Both the position numbers and the translations under genes were made by a program. The notes beneath the pieces were generated by a model, which saw nothing but the letters and a program-made list of their open reading frames with translations, ran no database searches and was not told the DNA's origin. A stretch of DNA of 62,453 nucleotides from Phascolarctobacterium sp. (lineage in GTDB: Bacteria; Bacillota; Negativicutes; Acidaminococcales; Acidaminococcaceae): positions 1 to 62,453 of the forward strand of contig JAFTID010000007.1 of the NCBI GenBank assembly GCA_017457085.1, read 5' to 3'. Positions 24,972 through 34,362 of the stretch are shown piece after piece. Within the stretch, counting starts at the first letter, position 1, and each line of letters opens with the position of its first letter.

Positions 24972-25092
24972 AATTATTATAAGCACCATTATGCTTTGTC
25001 ACAGCTCGTTTACTTGCTCTGCGTACGCTAAGTACGCCATCGCTGCATAAACTTCGCTGTTCCGCACCTTCTGGCGCTTCTAAAAATTTTAT
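24968..25092 (-). repeat. Dispersed 121-bp hairpin element, copy F
   Basis: Arms ATAAAATT (24968-24975) and AATTTTAT (25085-25092). The left arm overlaps the TAA stop of the small protein gene. The core is more diverged (TTATAAGCACCATTATGC, CTGCGTACGCTAAGTACG, GGCGCTTCTAA). Confidence 0.88.
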
Positions 25093-25106
25093 TAATAGAA
25101 AAATAA

Positions 25107-25150
25107 AAAGCACAAGCTTCTACTATAATGTAGGAACTTGTGCTTTAACT
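25107..25150. terminator. Terminator after lrgB
   Basis: AAAGCACAAG and CTTGTGCTTT with an inner TTCTAC/GTAGGAA stem; on the minus strand followed by TTTTTATTTTT. Confidence 0.85.
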
Positions 25151-25152
25151 TT

Positions 25153-25860
25153 TTATAAACTTTTCAAAATTGGTAAGAGCAGGGGAATACAAATGGAAGT
25201 CGCCACGCCTGTAAGGGCAATGGACACTCCGCCTGTTGCCAGTTGAACTGCGCTAACGTGGGCGCAAACGCTGGTGCCAATTCCGTGGCTGGAAGCTCCA
25301 ATGGCAATGCCTGCGGCAATATCATTTTTAATTCCTAAAATTTTTAGAAGCTTGTGGTTAATGGTAGCGCCAAACATTCCCGTACATATTACCACCGCTG
25401 CGGTTAACGGTTGAATGCCGCCGAGGGATTTGGTGATTTCCAAAGCAATTGGGTTGGTGACGGATTTAGGCAGCATGGAAAGCAGTACTGCTTCGCTGGC
25501 ACCAAGAGTTTTACCCAAAAGGTACACGCTAAAAATTGCAGAAAGGGTTGCCACCAAAATACCAACGATAATACCAAAGGCGTTCTCTTTGATTACGTGA
25601 CGGTTGCGGTACAAGGGTAAGGCGAGGGCGATTGTCGCAGGGCCTAGTAAAAAGTTGATGAAGTCTGCACCAATTTTATATTGGTGGTAGCTGACGTTGG
25701 GAACGTAAAGTAAAAATAAAATAATTGCAGGGCAGGCAAAGACGATGGGCGGAATGATGTTCAGTTCCAAACGGCGCACTAGTAATTCGCAGGCACAGTA
25801 GATGATAATCGTCAAGCCCATGCCAAATAAAGGAGAGTTAAGCAAAACTTCAGGTAACAT
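25153..25860 (-). CDS. lrgB: LrgB family membrane protein
   Basis: 235 residues with about seven membrane helices. The family patterns LLGPATIALALPLYRNR, LSMLPKSVTNPIALEI and IGASSHGIGTSVCAHVS are present. LrgB/CidB proteins work with LrgA/CidA in murein hydrolase control and in pyruvate or glycolate transport. It overlaps lrgA, which lies directly upstream on the same strand, and is followed by the terminator at 25107. Confidence 0.93.
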   Translation of the reverse strand: MLPEVLLNSPLFGMGLTIIIYCACELLVRRLELNIIPPIVFACPAIILFLLYVPNVSYHQYKIGADFINFLLGPATIALALPLYRNRHVIKENAFGIIVGILVATLSAIFSVYLLGKTLGASEAVLLSMLPKSVTNPIALEITKSLGGIQPLTAAVVICTGMFGATINHKLLKILGIKNDIAAGIAIGASSHGIGTSVCAHVSAVQLATGGVSIALTGVATSICIPLLLPILKSL

Positions 25861-26231
25861 TATTGCTGACCTCCTTTTTCTTTTTTGCGGAGGAGCATTT
25901 CCAGAACCAAAGCAGTGCTACACAAAATAACTAAGCTGCTGATGACGAGCGTTAGGGAAATTGGCAGTAACTCTGCTTTGATAATGTCAAGGTACAAAAT
26001 CATGCTTACGCCCGCAGGCAAAAAGAGCAAAGCCATTTTGTCAATCAACGCTCCGCAAATATCTTCAATATATTTTTCCTTGACTACTCCTGTGCAAAGA
26101 AGCGCTGTCAAAATCAACATGCCCAGTAGCGGAGCAGGAAAGGGGATGCCTAAAAAGGATATTATCTCCGTACTCACCCATTGAAGCAGTAAAAGTATGG
26201 AGAAGCCTTGCAATAATTTTGTTGGAGTCAT
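25860..26231 (-). CDS. lrgA: LrgA/CidA family holin-like protein
   Basis: 123 residues, four membrane helices: LLQGFSILLLLQWVSTEI, FPAPLLGMLILTALLC, KMALLFLPAGVSMILYL and a last helix, then a KKEKGG tail. The pattern I..PAPLLGM...LL and LFLPAGV is the LrgA/CidA signature. It forms a two-gene operon with lrgB. A truncated copy (G) of the dispersed element lies 19 bp upstream of its start. Confidence 0.93.
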   Translation of the reverse strand: MTPTKLLQGFSILLLLQWVSTEIISFLGIPFPAPLLGMLILTALLCTGVVKEKYIEDICGALIDKMALLFLPAGVSMILYLDIIKAELLPISLTLVISSLVILCSTALVLEMLLRKKEKGGQQ

Positions 26232-26249
26232 AAAAATACCTCTTAAAAT

Positions 26250-26290
26250 ATTTTATAAACATTGTTATGCTTTGGCGCAGTTCATTCGTT
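26250..26290 (-). repeat. Dispersed hairpin element, truncated copy G
   Basis: Only the gene-proximal third is recognisable (TTATAAACATTGTTATGCT, then GCGCAGTTCATTCG); the rest is lost. It lies upstream of lrgA with the TTATAA end nearest the gene, as in full copies. Confidence 0.75.
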
Positions 26291-26389
26291 TTAATGATAC
26301 TACATAATTTAATTAATGTCAGCAAAGATAAAAGGCAAAAAGTCAAAATAAACTATTTGACATTTCGACATTTGTTGTTATAATAAAAA

Positions 26390-26416
26390 TTGCAGGAAGG
26401 ATTTACCCTCCTGCAA
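26390..26416 (-). terminator. Terminator after the 353-residue gene
   Basis: TTGCAGGA and TCCTGCAA pair; on the minus strand followed by TTTTTATT. Confidence 0.8.
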
Positions 26417-26452
26417 TAAAAATACAAAAACTTTTAAATTGATTGTCACCAC

Positions 26453-27514
26453 TTATTTAAGGAACAACCCTACAATGGAAACGAGCAAGATACCTGCAAG
26501 GATTGCTGTGGAAGTAATGCTCATGCGTTCCAAACGATAGCTTTCTACTTCTTCGTTCATTAAGGTATAGGTACGTTGGATGGTGTTCAATTTGTAATCG
26601 ATGTTGTCCTTCCAAACAGTTGCCTTCAAAAGTTCAAGGTAACGGGTGTAGATGCGAGCGTAGAAAATATCTTCGGTAACTTGCAATGCATTGTTGATGT
26701 TACCCATAATGTTACTGATATCCGCCATGATTTCCATCAAACGGCTACGGATACGACGGTAAACTTCTACACGATTTGCTTTGTTGGCAACGTTAGCTTC
26801 TTCCAGTTCGTCATAACTGCGGTCAATGGCATCTGCAAGAGCGTTGTCGTAGTAGCGCAGTTCCAAGAATTGAGCGTTAGCAAATTCCAGAAGGTCAGGC
26901 ACGTCAAGGCTGCCGGTCTTGTCATAAACAAGAGCGCTGTCCCAAGCAAGATAGGTAATATCGTCGCTGTAGGAGAAGCAGTTAGCTAAAGTGCTTTGGC
27001 GAGTTTGCTCGCTAACAGGAGTTTTATCCTTCAAGAGCAGGGGCACAATGTCCCATTTAGGCATTTCGTCTTTGAAGTAGTAAACAACAAAGTCTTCTTC
27101 AAAGTCAGAAACACGTTTCTTGGTGCAAGCTTGCTCGATGGTTTCCAAAACGGAATCCAAAAATTCGTGAATCTTGTCTTCGGGCATATTTTCGCTGGCG
27201 ATTGCCATGTCGATATATTCAGCTTCGGTAACGTCTTCTTCAAATTCAATGCGAATGATAAGACTGATTACGCCGATGTCGAAGATGCGAGCCTTAACTT
27301 CGGTAAAATAAGTTTTACCATTGATTTCCAAATCGTGGTTGCCAAGTTCCACCAGTACAGGGGGGTTTTTAAAGGTAATGGATTTGGTGGAAATTCTATC
27401 CAAGCGCAGACGGGAAGCAATTTTATTGCGACTGGTCCACAGGGCTTGTACTAAATCAAGATTTATTTCATCAGCAACGTCAAAGAGACGATAAACAATC
27501 ATGGATGTGTTCAT
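26453..27514 (-). CDS. RMD1/DUF155-like protein with C-terminal membrane anchor
   Basis: 353 residues. The body is soluble and acidic (MNTSMIVYRLFDVADEINLD.., EFEEDVTEAEYIDMAIASEN). Near the C-terminus a helical stretch (TVWKDNIDYKLNTIQRTYTL, MNEEVESYRLERMSI) precedes one hydrophobic helix, STAILAGILLVSIVGLFLK. That end and the all-alpha/beta body resemble RMD1/YagE (DUF155) proteins, but I assign this weakly. Start ATG has AAGGAGG upstream on the minus strand. A tail-anchored inner-membrane protein facing the cytosol is likely; function unknown. Confidence 0.6.
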   Translation of the reverse strand: MNTSMIVYRLFDVADEINLDLVQALWTSRNKIASRLRLDRISTKSITFKNPPVLVELGNHDLEINGKTYFTEVKARIFDIGVISLIIRIEFEEDVTEAEYIDMAIASENMPEDKIHEFLDSVLETIEQACTKKRVSDFEEDFVVYYFKDEMPKWDIVPLLLKDKTPVSEQTRQSTLANCFSYSDDITYLAWDSALVYDKTGSLDVPDLLEFANAQFLELRYYDNALADAIDRSYDELEEANVANKANRVEVYRRIRSRLMEIMADISNIMGNINNALQVTEDIFYARIYTRYLELLKATVWKDNIDYKLNTIQRTYTLMNEEVESYRLERMSITSTAILAGILLVSIVGLFLK

Positions 27515-27612
27515 AGCAAATACCTCCTTATAAAAGTACTGTACCTACGTTAATTCTCCGCAAGAACAAAATTTCCTGCGATAAAAGATAAAAATTAAAA
27601 TATTATTTTGTC

Positions 27613-27733
27613 AAAACTGTTAGAAGTGCCAGATGACAAGGCGGAGCAAAGTTGTGAAGCGATGGCGTACTAAGCGTACGTCGAGCAAGCAACTGTAGCG
27701 ACAACGCAGTAAGATGGTGCTTATAGCAGTTTT
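27613..27733 (+). repeat. Dispersed 121-bp hairpin element, copy H
   Basis: Arms AAAACTG (27613-27619) and CAGTTTT (27727-27733). Core TTAGAAGTGCCAGATGACAA, GGCGTACTAAGCGTACGTCG, GATGGTGCTTATAG. Located directly upstream of the clpB ribosome binding site. Confidence 0.9.
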
Positions 27734-27757
27734 TGAAAAGAAAGAGGTAATACATAA

Positions 27758-30301
27758 ATGAATGAAAACTTTTCTGAATCTGTAAAAAGTATTCTCGAAG
27801 CAGCTCAACAACAAGCTGTAATGAATTATCATCAAGAATTAACCACTGCCCACGTAGTAGCAGCCTTGTGCGGCAGCGAAGGCTTCTTTAAATTTTTACT
27901 GCAAACCTTGCACGTAAACGCAGATGCTTTCACCGCAGATGCCAAAGCTTTGGTGCAAAAAATCCCTGGAGTGAAAGGTCAAGACCGTCAGCTGATGATG
28001 GGTACTGCCTTCGCTCGCGTAATGGCAATGCTAGCGCAAAGCGGTAAAAGTGAAATCACCATTGGCGATTTGGTAGCAACCATTGTCAGCGATGGTGACA
28101 GCGACGTAGTTTCTCTGTTTAAAAAATATGGCATTGATAAAAAGAAAGTTGAGGCAGCCTACATGCAATATCAAAACAGCGCAGGCGACGAAGAAAACAA
28201 AAAGACTCTGGAAAAATTTGGTCAAGATTTGACTGCTAAAGCTCGCGAAGGCAAGCTGGACCCGGTTATTGGTCGTGATGAAGAAATCCGTCGCGTTATC
28301 GAAATCTTGAGTCGCCGTAAAAAGAATAATCCTGTACTCATCGGTGAACCGGGCGTAGGTAAAACTGCCATTGCTGAAGGCTTGGCTAGACGTATCGTAG
28401 CAGGTGATGTTCCTGAAAATTTGAAGAACAAAACCTTGTATGCTTTGGATTTGGCTTCACTTGTTGCCGGTGCTAAGTTCCGCGGTGAGTTTGAAGAACG
28501 CCTGAAAAAAGTTCTCAAGGCAATTACCGACAGTGCTGGTCAAATCATTATGTTCATTGACGAATTGCACACTGTTGTTGGTGCTGGCGCTGCCGAAGGC
28601 TCTATGGATGCAGGCAATATTTTGAAACCTATGCTTGCCCGTGGCGAGCTCCGTTGTATTGGCGCAACTACCTTGAACGAATACCGTAAATATATTGAAA
28701 AAGATAGTGCTCTTGAACGTCGCTTCCAACCTGTTATGGTAAAACAACCTGGCGTTGAAGATACCATTTCTATTTTGCGTGGCTTGCGTGAACGCTACGA
28801 AGTACATCATGGCGTACGCATTAAGGATGCGGCTTTGGTAGCAGCGGCTGTGCTTTCCAATCGCTACATTAATGACCGCTTCTTACCTGACAAAGCCATC
28901 GACCTGGTGGACGAAGCTGCAGCAAGACTCCGTACTGAAATTGACAGCTTACCTGCAGAGCTTGACGAAAGCAAACGCAGAATTTTGCAACTGGAAATTG
29001 AAGCACAAGCTTTGAGTAAGGAAGAAGACGAACAATCTAAAGCACGCCTTGCGAAAATTGAAGAAGAGCTTGCTAAATTGCGTAAGGCTAATGACGAACT
29101 GGTAGCACGTTGGGACGGAGAGAAGGCTTCCATCGCCCGTGTGCGTGAAGTGAAAAAAGAAATTGATGCTGTTAAGCAAGAAATGGAGCAAGCTGAACGC
29201 GATTACAATTTGAACAAGCTTGCAGAATTGAAATACGGACGCTTGCCTGAACTGCAAAAAGAATTGGCAGACCTTTCCGTTAAAGACGAAAAAGGTAACG
29301 ACCACGTTCTGCTGAAAGAAGAAGTTGACGAAGAAGACATTGCCAAAGTTGTTAGCACTTGGACTGGTATTCCTGTAGCACGACTTGGCAGTGGCGAACG
29401 TGAAAAACTGGTACACTTGGAAGAAATCCTCCATCAACGGGTTGTTGGTCAAGACGAAGCAGTGAAAGCGGTAAGCGAAGCAGTTGTTCGTGCCCGCGCT
29501 GGTATTAAAGACCCCAATCGTCCTATTGGCAGCTTCATCTTCCTTGGACCTACCGGTGTAGGTAAAACTGAATTGGCAAAAACCTTGGCAGAAGTACTCT
29601 TTGACGATGAACGCAACATGGTGCGCATCGACATGAGCGAATACATGGAGAAACATACTGTGTCCCGTTTGATTGGCGCGCCTCCGGGTTACGTTGGTTA
29701 TGATGAAGGCGGTCAACTGACGGAAGCAGTACGCCGCCATCCTTACAGTGTAATTCTTTTGGACGAAATCGAAAAAGCACACGCAGATGTGTTCAACGTG
29801 TTGCTCCAAGTGCTTGACGACGGTCGCTTAACTGACGGTCAAGGTAGAAGTGTTGACTTCAAAAACACTCTTATCATTATGACCAGTAACCTTGGCAGTG
29901 CAGAGATTATGCGTAAACAAGGCAAGATTGACCGCGACGACGTACAACAAATGTTGATGAACTTCTTCCGTCCGGAATTCCTTAACCGTGTGGACGATAT
30001 TGTTGTTTTCAAACCCTTGCAAGCAGAACAAATCAAAGACATTGTTAAACTTGTTCTCAAAGAATTGGCAGAACGTCTTGCAAAACAACTGGAGATTAAA
30101 CTGGAAGCAAGCGACGAAGCAATCGCTCACCTTGCAAGCGCAGGTTTTGACCCCGCTTTTGGTGCACGTCCCTTGAAACGATTGATTGTGCATACTGTAG
30201 AAAACTTGCTGGCTCGTAAAATTGTGGCTGGCGAAATTAAAAATGGCGACACCGCAGAAGTAATCATGAATGGTGAAAATGTAGACGTAGTCGTAAAATA
30301 A
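27758..30301 (+). CDS. clpB: ATP-dependent disaggregase ClpB
   Basis: 847 residues: N domain (1 to about 145), AAA-1 with Walker [16 protein letters not shown] and pore loop [14 protein letters not shown], a coiled-coil M domain (about 400-530), AAA-2 with [18 protein letters not shown] and [20 protein letters not shown], then a D2 small domain. It has a ClpB-type long M domain and no ClpP-binding IGF loop that I can see. It rescues aggregated proteins with DnaK. ATG 27758 follows AAAGAGGT. No CIRCE or CtsR box is visible upstream; repeat copy H occupies the gap instead. Confidence 0.96.
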   Translation: MNENFSESVKSILEAAQQQAVMNYHQELTTAHVVAALCGSEGFFKFLLQTLHVNADAFTADAKALVQKIPGVKGQDRQLMMGTAFARVMAMLAQSGKSEITIGDLVATIVSDGDSDVVSLFKKYGIDKKKVEAAYMQYQNSAGDEENKKTLEKFGQDLTAKAREGKLDPVIGRDEEIRRVIEILSRRKKNNPVLIGEPGVGKTAIAEGLARRIVAGDVPENLKNKTLYALDLASLVAGAKFRGEFEERLKKVLKAITDSAGQIIMFIDELHTVVGAGAAEGSMDAGNILKPMLARGELRCIGATTLNEYRKYIEKDSALERRFQPVMVKQPGVEDTISILRGLRERYEVHHGVRIKDAALVAAAVLSNRYINDRFLPDKAIDLVDEAAARLRTEIDSLPAELDESKRRILQLEIEAQALSKEEDEQSKARLAKIEEELAKLRKANDELVARWDGEKASIARVREVKKEIDAVKQEMEQAERDYNLNKLAELKYGRLPELQKELADLSVKDEKGNDHVLLKEEVDEEDIAKVVSTWTGIPVARLGSGEREKLVHLEEILHQRVVGQDEAVKAVSEAVVRARAGIKDPNRPIGSFIFLGPTGVGKTELAKTLAEVLFDDERNMVRIDMSEYMEKHTVSRLIGAPPGYVGYDEGGQLTEAVRRHPYSVILLDEIEKAHADVFNVLLQVLDDGRLTDGQGRSVDFKNTLIIMTSNLGSAEIMRKQGKIDRDDVQQMLMNFFRPEFLNRVDDIVVFKPLQAEQIKDIVKLVLKELAERLAKQLEIKLEASDEAIAHLASAGFDPAFGARPLKRLIVHTVENLLARKIVAGEIKNGDTAEVIMNGENVDVVVK

Positions 30302-30319
30302 AAACTTAAAAATAGCATT

Positions 30320-30358
30320 AAATCCCGAAATCGGATAAGTCCGGTTTCGGGATTTTTC
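30320..30358 (+). terminator. Terminator after clpB
   Basis: AAATCCCGAAATCGG and CCGGTTTCGGGATTT around ATAAGT, then TTCATTTT. Confidence 0.92.
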
Positions 30359-30365
30359 ATTTTAG

Positions 30366-30778
<413 letters not shown>

Positions 30779-30794
30779 AGAAAAGTGTACCTTT

Positions 30795-30823
30795 TTGTAC
30801 AATAACTTTAGCTGAAGTATAAC
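30795..30823 (+). promoter_or_regulatory. Promoter of the autotransporter gene
   Basis: TTGTAC (30795-30800), 17-bp spacer, TATAAC (30818-30823), about 180 bp before the start; implies a long AT-rich leader. Confidence 0.45.
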
Positions 30824-31005
30824 ACAGATTTATCATAATTTGTTACATTTCCAATAAATAAATTAAATATAAGTGTAATGAGAAAATTAGTGTTCAAAAT
30901 GGTACAAATTATTGTAAAAGGTTTATAAACGAGCTTCCTTTTCTTTTAAAAACAGAAAGGTTTTAAAAAGCTTTGCTCTTAAAATTTTAGAAAGAGGTGT
31001 TATGT

Positions 31006-33261
31006 ATGAGCAAAAAGATTCTGAAAAGAAGTTTGGCACTTGGTGCGTTGATGGCGTTCGTGATTACTGGGAATGCTTGGGCGGAAGAGAATTATAGTTA
31101 TGGCATTGAAAGTGAGAAGAAAGATTGTTTAGCGTTAGGTGCGGTTGCTAACAATAGTTCGGAGTATAATAATTTTAAATCTGGTTATGCGTACGATAAT
31201 ATTTCCATCGCTGTAAAACAAGGTGGTGAGGATTATGGTGTGAGCATGTATAATGATAAAGAGTATGTTTTAAAGGCTACTAAAAGTATAACTATTAGTT
31301 CGTATGATAGTGGTATTTCAGCACAAAACATTTCTTATGCAGTAAATAGTAGGCTTGATGTAAGCGCACCTGTAATAGCTATTCAAGATGTTAGTCAGGA
31401 TAATAGGTCTGGTATTCATTTAGATGCTATCGGTTCTAAAGTTTATGTTAAAGATTTTAATAGTTTTTCTATAAATACCAATGGTAAAAATTCTTACGGA
31501 ATAAGGGTTAACCAAGATGGTGCACTGGTTCATGCTATTGCTAATCCTGAAATTTCAAATAGTACTATTTCAATAAATTCAGGTTCAAGTGGCGTTGTTA
31601 CGACAGCTGATGGGGGAATCGAACTTACTGCTGATTATATCAATATAACTAGTGATGGAGGCAATAATAATGACTCTTATAAAGGGCAGGCTGTTGCTAG
31701 TAAAAAAGGTAGAATAGATATTTTGGCTACCAAGAAAATAATTATTACAAACACTAATAAAGGAAATGACACTGAGTATATAGGTCACGCAGTACATTCT
31801 GAAAATGGGACAATAAATATTGGTACTGCTAAAGATGATAGTGGAAAAGATTCGAAGGGAAAAGCTGATGTGATCATTAATGGTGATGTTAAGGCAAAAA
31901 ATACTGGTGTAATTAATTTGAATTTGGAAACAGCAGCATCTTCTTTGAATGGTTTGATTTTGGATAGTAATTTGTCTAAAGATAAAGATTATGGAACTAG
32001 TCTTTTATTGAGTAGTGGAGCTAAGTGGAATAACTCTGGTGTAAGTAGTGTTACCGCACTTACTTTAGATGGTGGTATTGTTAAACAAACTGATAGTAAT
32101 GGAACTGTTAATGTTGGTACTCTATCTGGTAAAGGTACTTTTGAAGTTGCAGATGGTGCTTCTGGTCAAATGATTATTAAAACTAAAGATGATGAGTCTG
32201 AACTTAGAGTTTCAACCACTAATAAAAATATAAGTTTGGCAGATTTAACTGATGTTGCGGTGATGTCTACATCTACAAATGATAAATTGGTTGTAGCTGC
32301 TGATTTTGTTGAAAAAACTGGCGGCAGTGTTTATGAAAAAGAAAGTGCAGCATTAAATACTGATGGTTCTCTTGGAAAAGTTGATAAAGTTGTTGATGCT
32401 GGCAATATTTCTGCAAATAATATGGCTGCTGTAGGCTTGATGAGCTGGCGTGCAGAAATGAATGATATGAATAAACGTATGGGTGAACTCCGTAATGCTA
32501 ACGGTGAACACGGTGTATGGGTTCGTATGGTTCGTGGCGAAAGTGAATACAACAGCGTTAAAAACCAATATAACCAATATCAATTAGGTTATGATGAAAA
32601 ACTCAGCGTTGATAAACGTTGGACTGTAGGTGCTGCAATTAGTTACACTGATGCAGAAAACAATTTTGCACAAGGTAATGGCGAAAGCACTAACAAAGCA
32701 TTGTCCATCTATGGTAGCAAATTGAATGCTGACGGAACTTTTGTTGACTTGATTGCTAAATATGCTCGTCTTGAAAACGAATTTGATATCGTTAGCGGTA
32801 TGGGCGATGCTGAATATGATGTAAACGGTTATAGCTTCAGTGCAGAATTTGGCAAACGTATCCAACAAGGTAATGGTTTGTGGATTGAACCGCAAGTAGA
32901 ATTGACCTACGGTAAAGTTGGCAACGCTGATTATGTAACTGCAAAAGGTGTTAAAGTAGCACAAGATAGCATGGAATCCTTGGTTGGTCGTGTAGGTTTC
33001 TCCTTGGGCAAAGACATTAAAGACGGCAACGTATATGCACGTGCTTCTTATCTCTATGACTTCGAAGGTGAAACTCAAGCAACCTTGAACAATGATGCTG
33101 TTCTGAAACAAGACCTTGGTGGCGGCTGGTGGGAAGTTGGCGTTGGCGCTAACATTAACTTGTCCAAAGCAACCTATGTTTATGCTGATGTTGAAAAGAC
33201 TTTTGGTGGCGAAGTAGACACTAATTGGCAATGGAACCTGGGCGTAAGATACAGCTTCTAA
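31006..33261 (+). CDS. Autotransporter (type V secretion) with outer-membrane beta-barrel
   Basis: 751 residues. Signal peptide KKILKRSLALGALMAFVITG then NAWA cleavage; passenger from about 27 to 480, rich in Asn/Ser/Asp/Val beta-helix strands; then a linker and a C-terminal barrel (about 490-751) starting near GVWVRMVRGESEY and ending WNLGVRYSF, with the terminal Phe recognised by the BAM complex. The passenger would be exposed on the outer membrane surface, as adhesin or similar. This gene is the best evidence that the cell is diderm. ATG 31006 follows AAGAGGTG. Passenger codons are much more AT-rich than the barrel's. Confidence 0.93.
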   Translation: MSKKILKRSLALGALMAFVITGNAWAEENYSYGIESEKKDCLALGAVANNSSEYNNFKSGYAYDNISIAVKQGGEDYGVSMYNDKEYVLKATKSITISSYDSGISAQNISYAVNSRLDVSAPVIAIQDVSQDNRSGIHLDAIGSKVYVKDFNSFSINTNGKNSYGIRVNQDGALVHAIANPEISNSTISINSGSSGVVTTADGGIELTADYINITSDGGNNNDSYKGQAVASKKGRIDILATKKIIITNTNKGNDTEYIGHAVHSENGTINIGTAKDDSGKDSKGKADVIINGDVKAKNTGVINLNLETAASSLNGLILDSNLSKDKDYGTSLLLSSGAKWNNSGVSSVTALTLDGGIVKQTDSNGTVNVGTLSGKGTFEVADGASGQMIIKTKDDESELRVSTTNKNISLADLTDVAVMSTSTNDKLVVAADFVEKTGGSVYEKESAALNTDGSLGKVDKVVDAGNISANNMAAVGLMSWRAEMNDMNKRMGELRNANGEHGVWVRMVRGESEYNSVKNQYNQYQLGYDEKLSVDKRWTVGAAISYTDAENNFAQGNGESTNKALSIYGSKLNADGTFVDLIAKYARLENEFDIVSGMGDAEYDVNGYSFSAEFGKRIQQGNGLWIEPQVELTYGKVGNADYVTAKGVKVAQDSMESLVGRVGFSLGKDIKDGNVYARASYLYDFEGETQATLNNDAVLKQDLGGGWWEVGVGANINLSKATYVYADVEKTFGGEVDTNWQWNLGVRYSF

Positions 33262-33306
33262 TAATTTAGCTTGCCTTTCCTCTTAGGAGGAATGCTTCTT
33301 TTCAAC

Positions 33307-33339
33307 TGTTGCCTCCTATCACGCCTTCGGGGGGCAACA
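33307..33339 (+). terminator. Hairpin after the autotransporter gene
   Basis: TGTTGCCTCC and GGGGGGCAACA pair around a loop; no U-run follows directly, so it may stabilise the mRNA 3' end rather than terminate. The hairpin at 33351 is the better terminator. Confidence 0.5.
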
Positions 33340-33350
33340 ACTTAAAAAAC

Positions 33351-33395
33351 AAACAGGATTTAACTTACCTTAACGGTTCGTTAAATCCTGTTTTG
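33351..33395 (+). repeat. Duplicated terminator hairpin around the RelA/SpoT cassette, copy 1
   Basis: AACAGGATTTAAC and GTTAAATCCTGTT with TTTTGTGTTTT after. Apart from one base in the loop the same hairpin recurs in direct orientation at 34316-34360, enclosing the two genes between. Confidence 0.9.
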
Positions 33396-33473
33396 TGTTT
33401 TATTTACTTCCTTTTCGTTGACGTAGAAATATAAAAATAATAAAATGTAATTGCAAAGGGAGGAGGCGTTCTT

Positions 33474-34064
33474 ATGGATTTGTTTTTACCTGAGGATGTA
33501 TTAGCAAAAATTTCATATACATCTAGATTTACACAGAGTTTGAAGACAATCTCTTTACGTAAAACTCCTCTTGAAGATATTTTAAAAGATATTGAGAGTT
33601 ATCGTGCTTTGTATTCGTCGGAGATAGTACGACAAGAAAATGTCATTGGCTCTAGATTTAAAAGTGTTGACTCTATTTTAAGGAAGTATGAAAAGACTTT
33701 AAAGACTGGCGGCGGATTTAAGCAATGTTTTAATGATGTGCTCGGTTTTCGCTTACACTTTGCAGAATATCCGACGGAGTTTCCTGATTATTTTCGTGTG
33801 GTTGACTTGAGAAATGGTAAGCAAATTGACGATGGGTATAGAGCTATACATTTGTATTATCAACGTGATAATCATTCTTATCCTATAGAAGTACAGCTTT
33901 GGTGCGGTGAAGATTATAAGTTTAATATTTGGAGCCATAAATTGGTTTATAAATATTTAGAACCACAATTAGGGAATTCGTTGTATCAAGAGTATAGACA
34001 AGGTAAAATTTTGACTGAAGAAGATTTCAAGAATAAACTGCTTGAATTAAAAGGAAGTGAGTAA
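33474..34064 (+). CDS. RelA/SpoT-domain small alarmone synthetase-like protein (toxSAS candidate)
   Basis: 196 residues, a single synthetase domain. FKQCFNDVLGFRLHF is the conserved core strand with Arg; QIDDGYRAIHLYYQRD is the GYR.IHL loop; YPIEVQLWCGEDYKFNIWSH is the catalytic Glu strand (E.Q) and W..H helix. No hydrolase, TGS or ACT domain is present. By family it transfers pyrophosphate from ATP to a nucleotide or, in toxSAS enzymes, to tRNA CCA ends. A strong GGGAGGAGG precedes the ATG. It is followed at once by a small gene, the layout of toxSAS toxin-antitoxin pairs. A housekeeping SAS of RelP/RelQ type is the alternative. Confidence 0.8.
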   Translation: MDLFLPEDVLAKISYTSRFTQSLKTISLRKTPLEDILKDIESYRALYSSEIVRQENVIGSRFKSVDSILRKYEKTLKTGGGFKQCFNDVLGFRLHFAEYPTEFPDYFRVVDLRNGKQIDDGYRAIHLYYQRDNHSYPIEVQLWCGEDYKFNIWSHKLVYKYLEPQLGNSLYQEYRQGKILTEEDFKNKLLELKGSE

Positions 34065-34065
34065 T

Positions 34066-34311
34066 ATGGGTAACAAGAAAATTTACATCGTAGCAAAGGT
34101 TTTTGATAAGCAAGGTTGTTATGCTTACCAATGTAAGGAGCCTAAAGAATTGCAGTACGTTCCTGAAACCTTGGAGCTTTTGCGGAATAAAGATGTTCAG
34201 ATAGTTATTTTAGATGACCCGGAAATTTATTCTGAATACGCTCCGTATAATTTTATTCCGAAGTTACAAGACTTCGTAGAAAAAGTTATAGCTTTAAATA
34301 AAGTAGCATAA
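34066..34311 (+). CDS. Small partner protein of the RelA/SpoT-like enzyme (antitoxin candidate)
   Basis: 81 residues, MGNKKIYIVAKVFDKQGCYA.., with KDVQIVILDDPEIYSEYAPY. No membrane helix; an alpha/beta fold is likely. It starts 1 bp after the synthetase stop, with GGAAGTGAG as ribosome binding site inside the end of that gene; the in-frame GTG 34057 overlaps it. Position, size and pairing suggest an antitoxin or regulator of the alarmone synthetase. I cannot name the family with certainty. Confidence 0.6.
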   Translation: MGNKKIYIVAKVFDKQGCYAYQCKEPKELQYVPETLELLRNKDVQIVILDDPEIYSEYAPYNFIPKLQDFVEKVIALNKVA

Positions 34312-34315
34312 CCAA

Positions 34316-34362
34316 AAACAGGATTTAACTTACCTCAACGGTTCGTTAAATCCTGTTTTGTT
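34316..34362 (+). repeat. Duplicated terminator hairpin around the RelA/SpoT cassette, copy 2
   Basis: Same hairpin as 33351-33395 (one loop base differs), directly after the second gene and followed by TTTTGTTGTTT. Confidence 0.9.

Noticed and set aside
27515-27757. CIRCE or CtsR operator before clpB
   Set aside because: Neither consensus was found; the gap is mostly repeat copy H.
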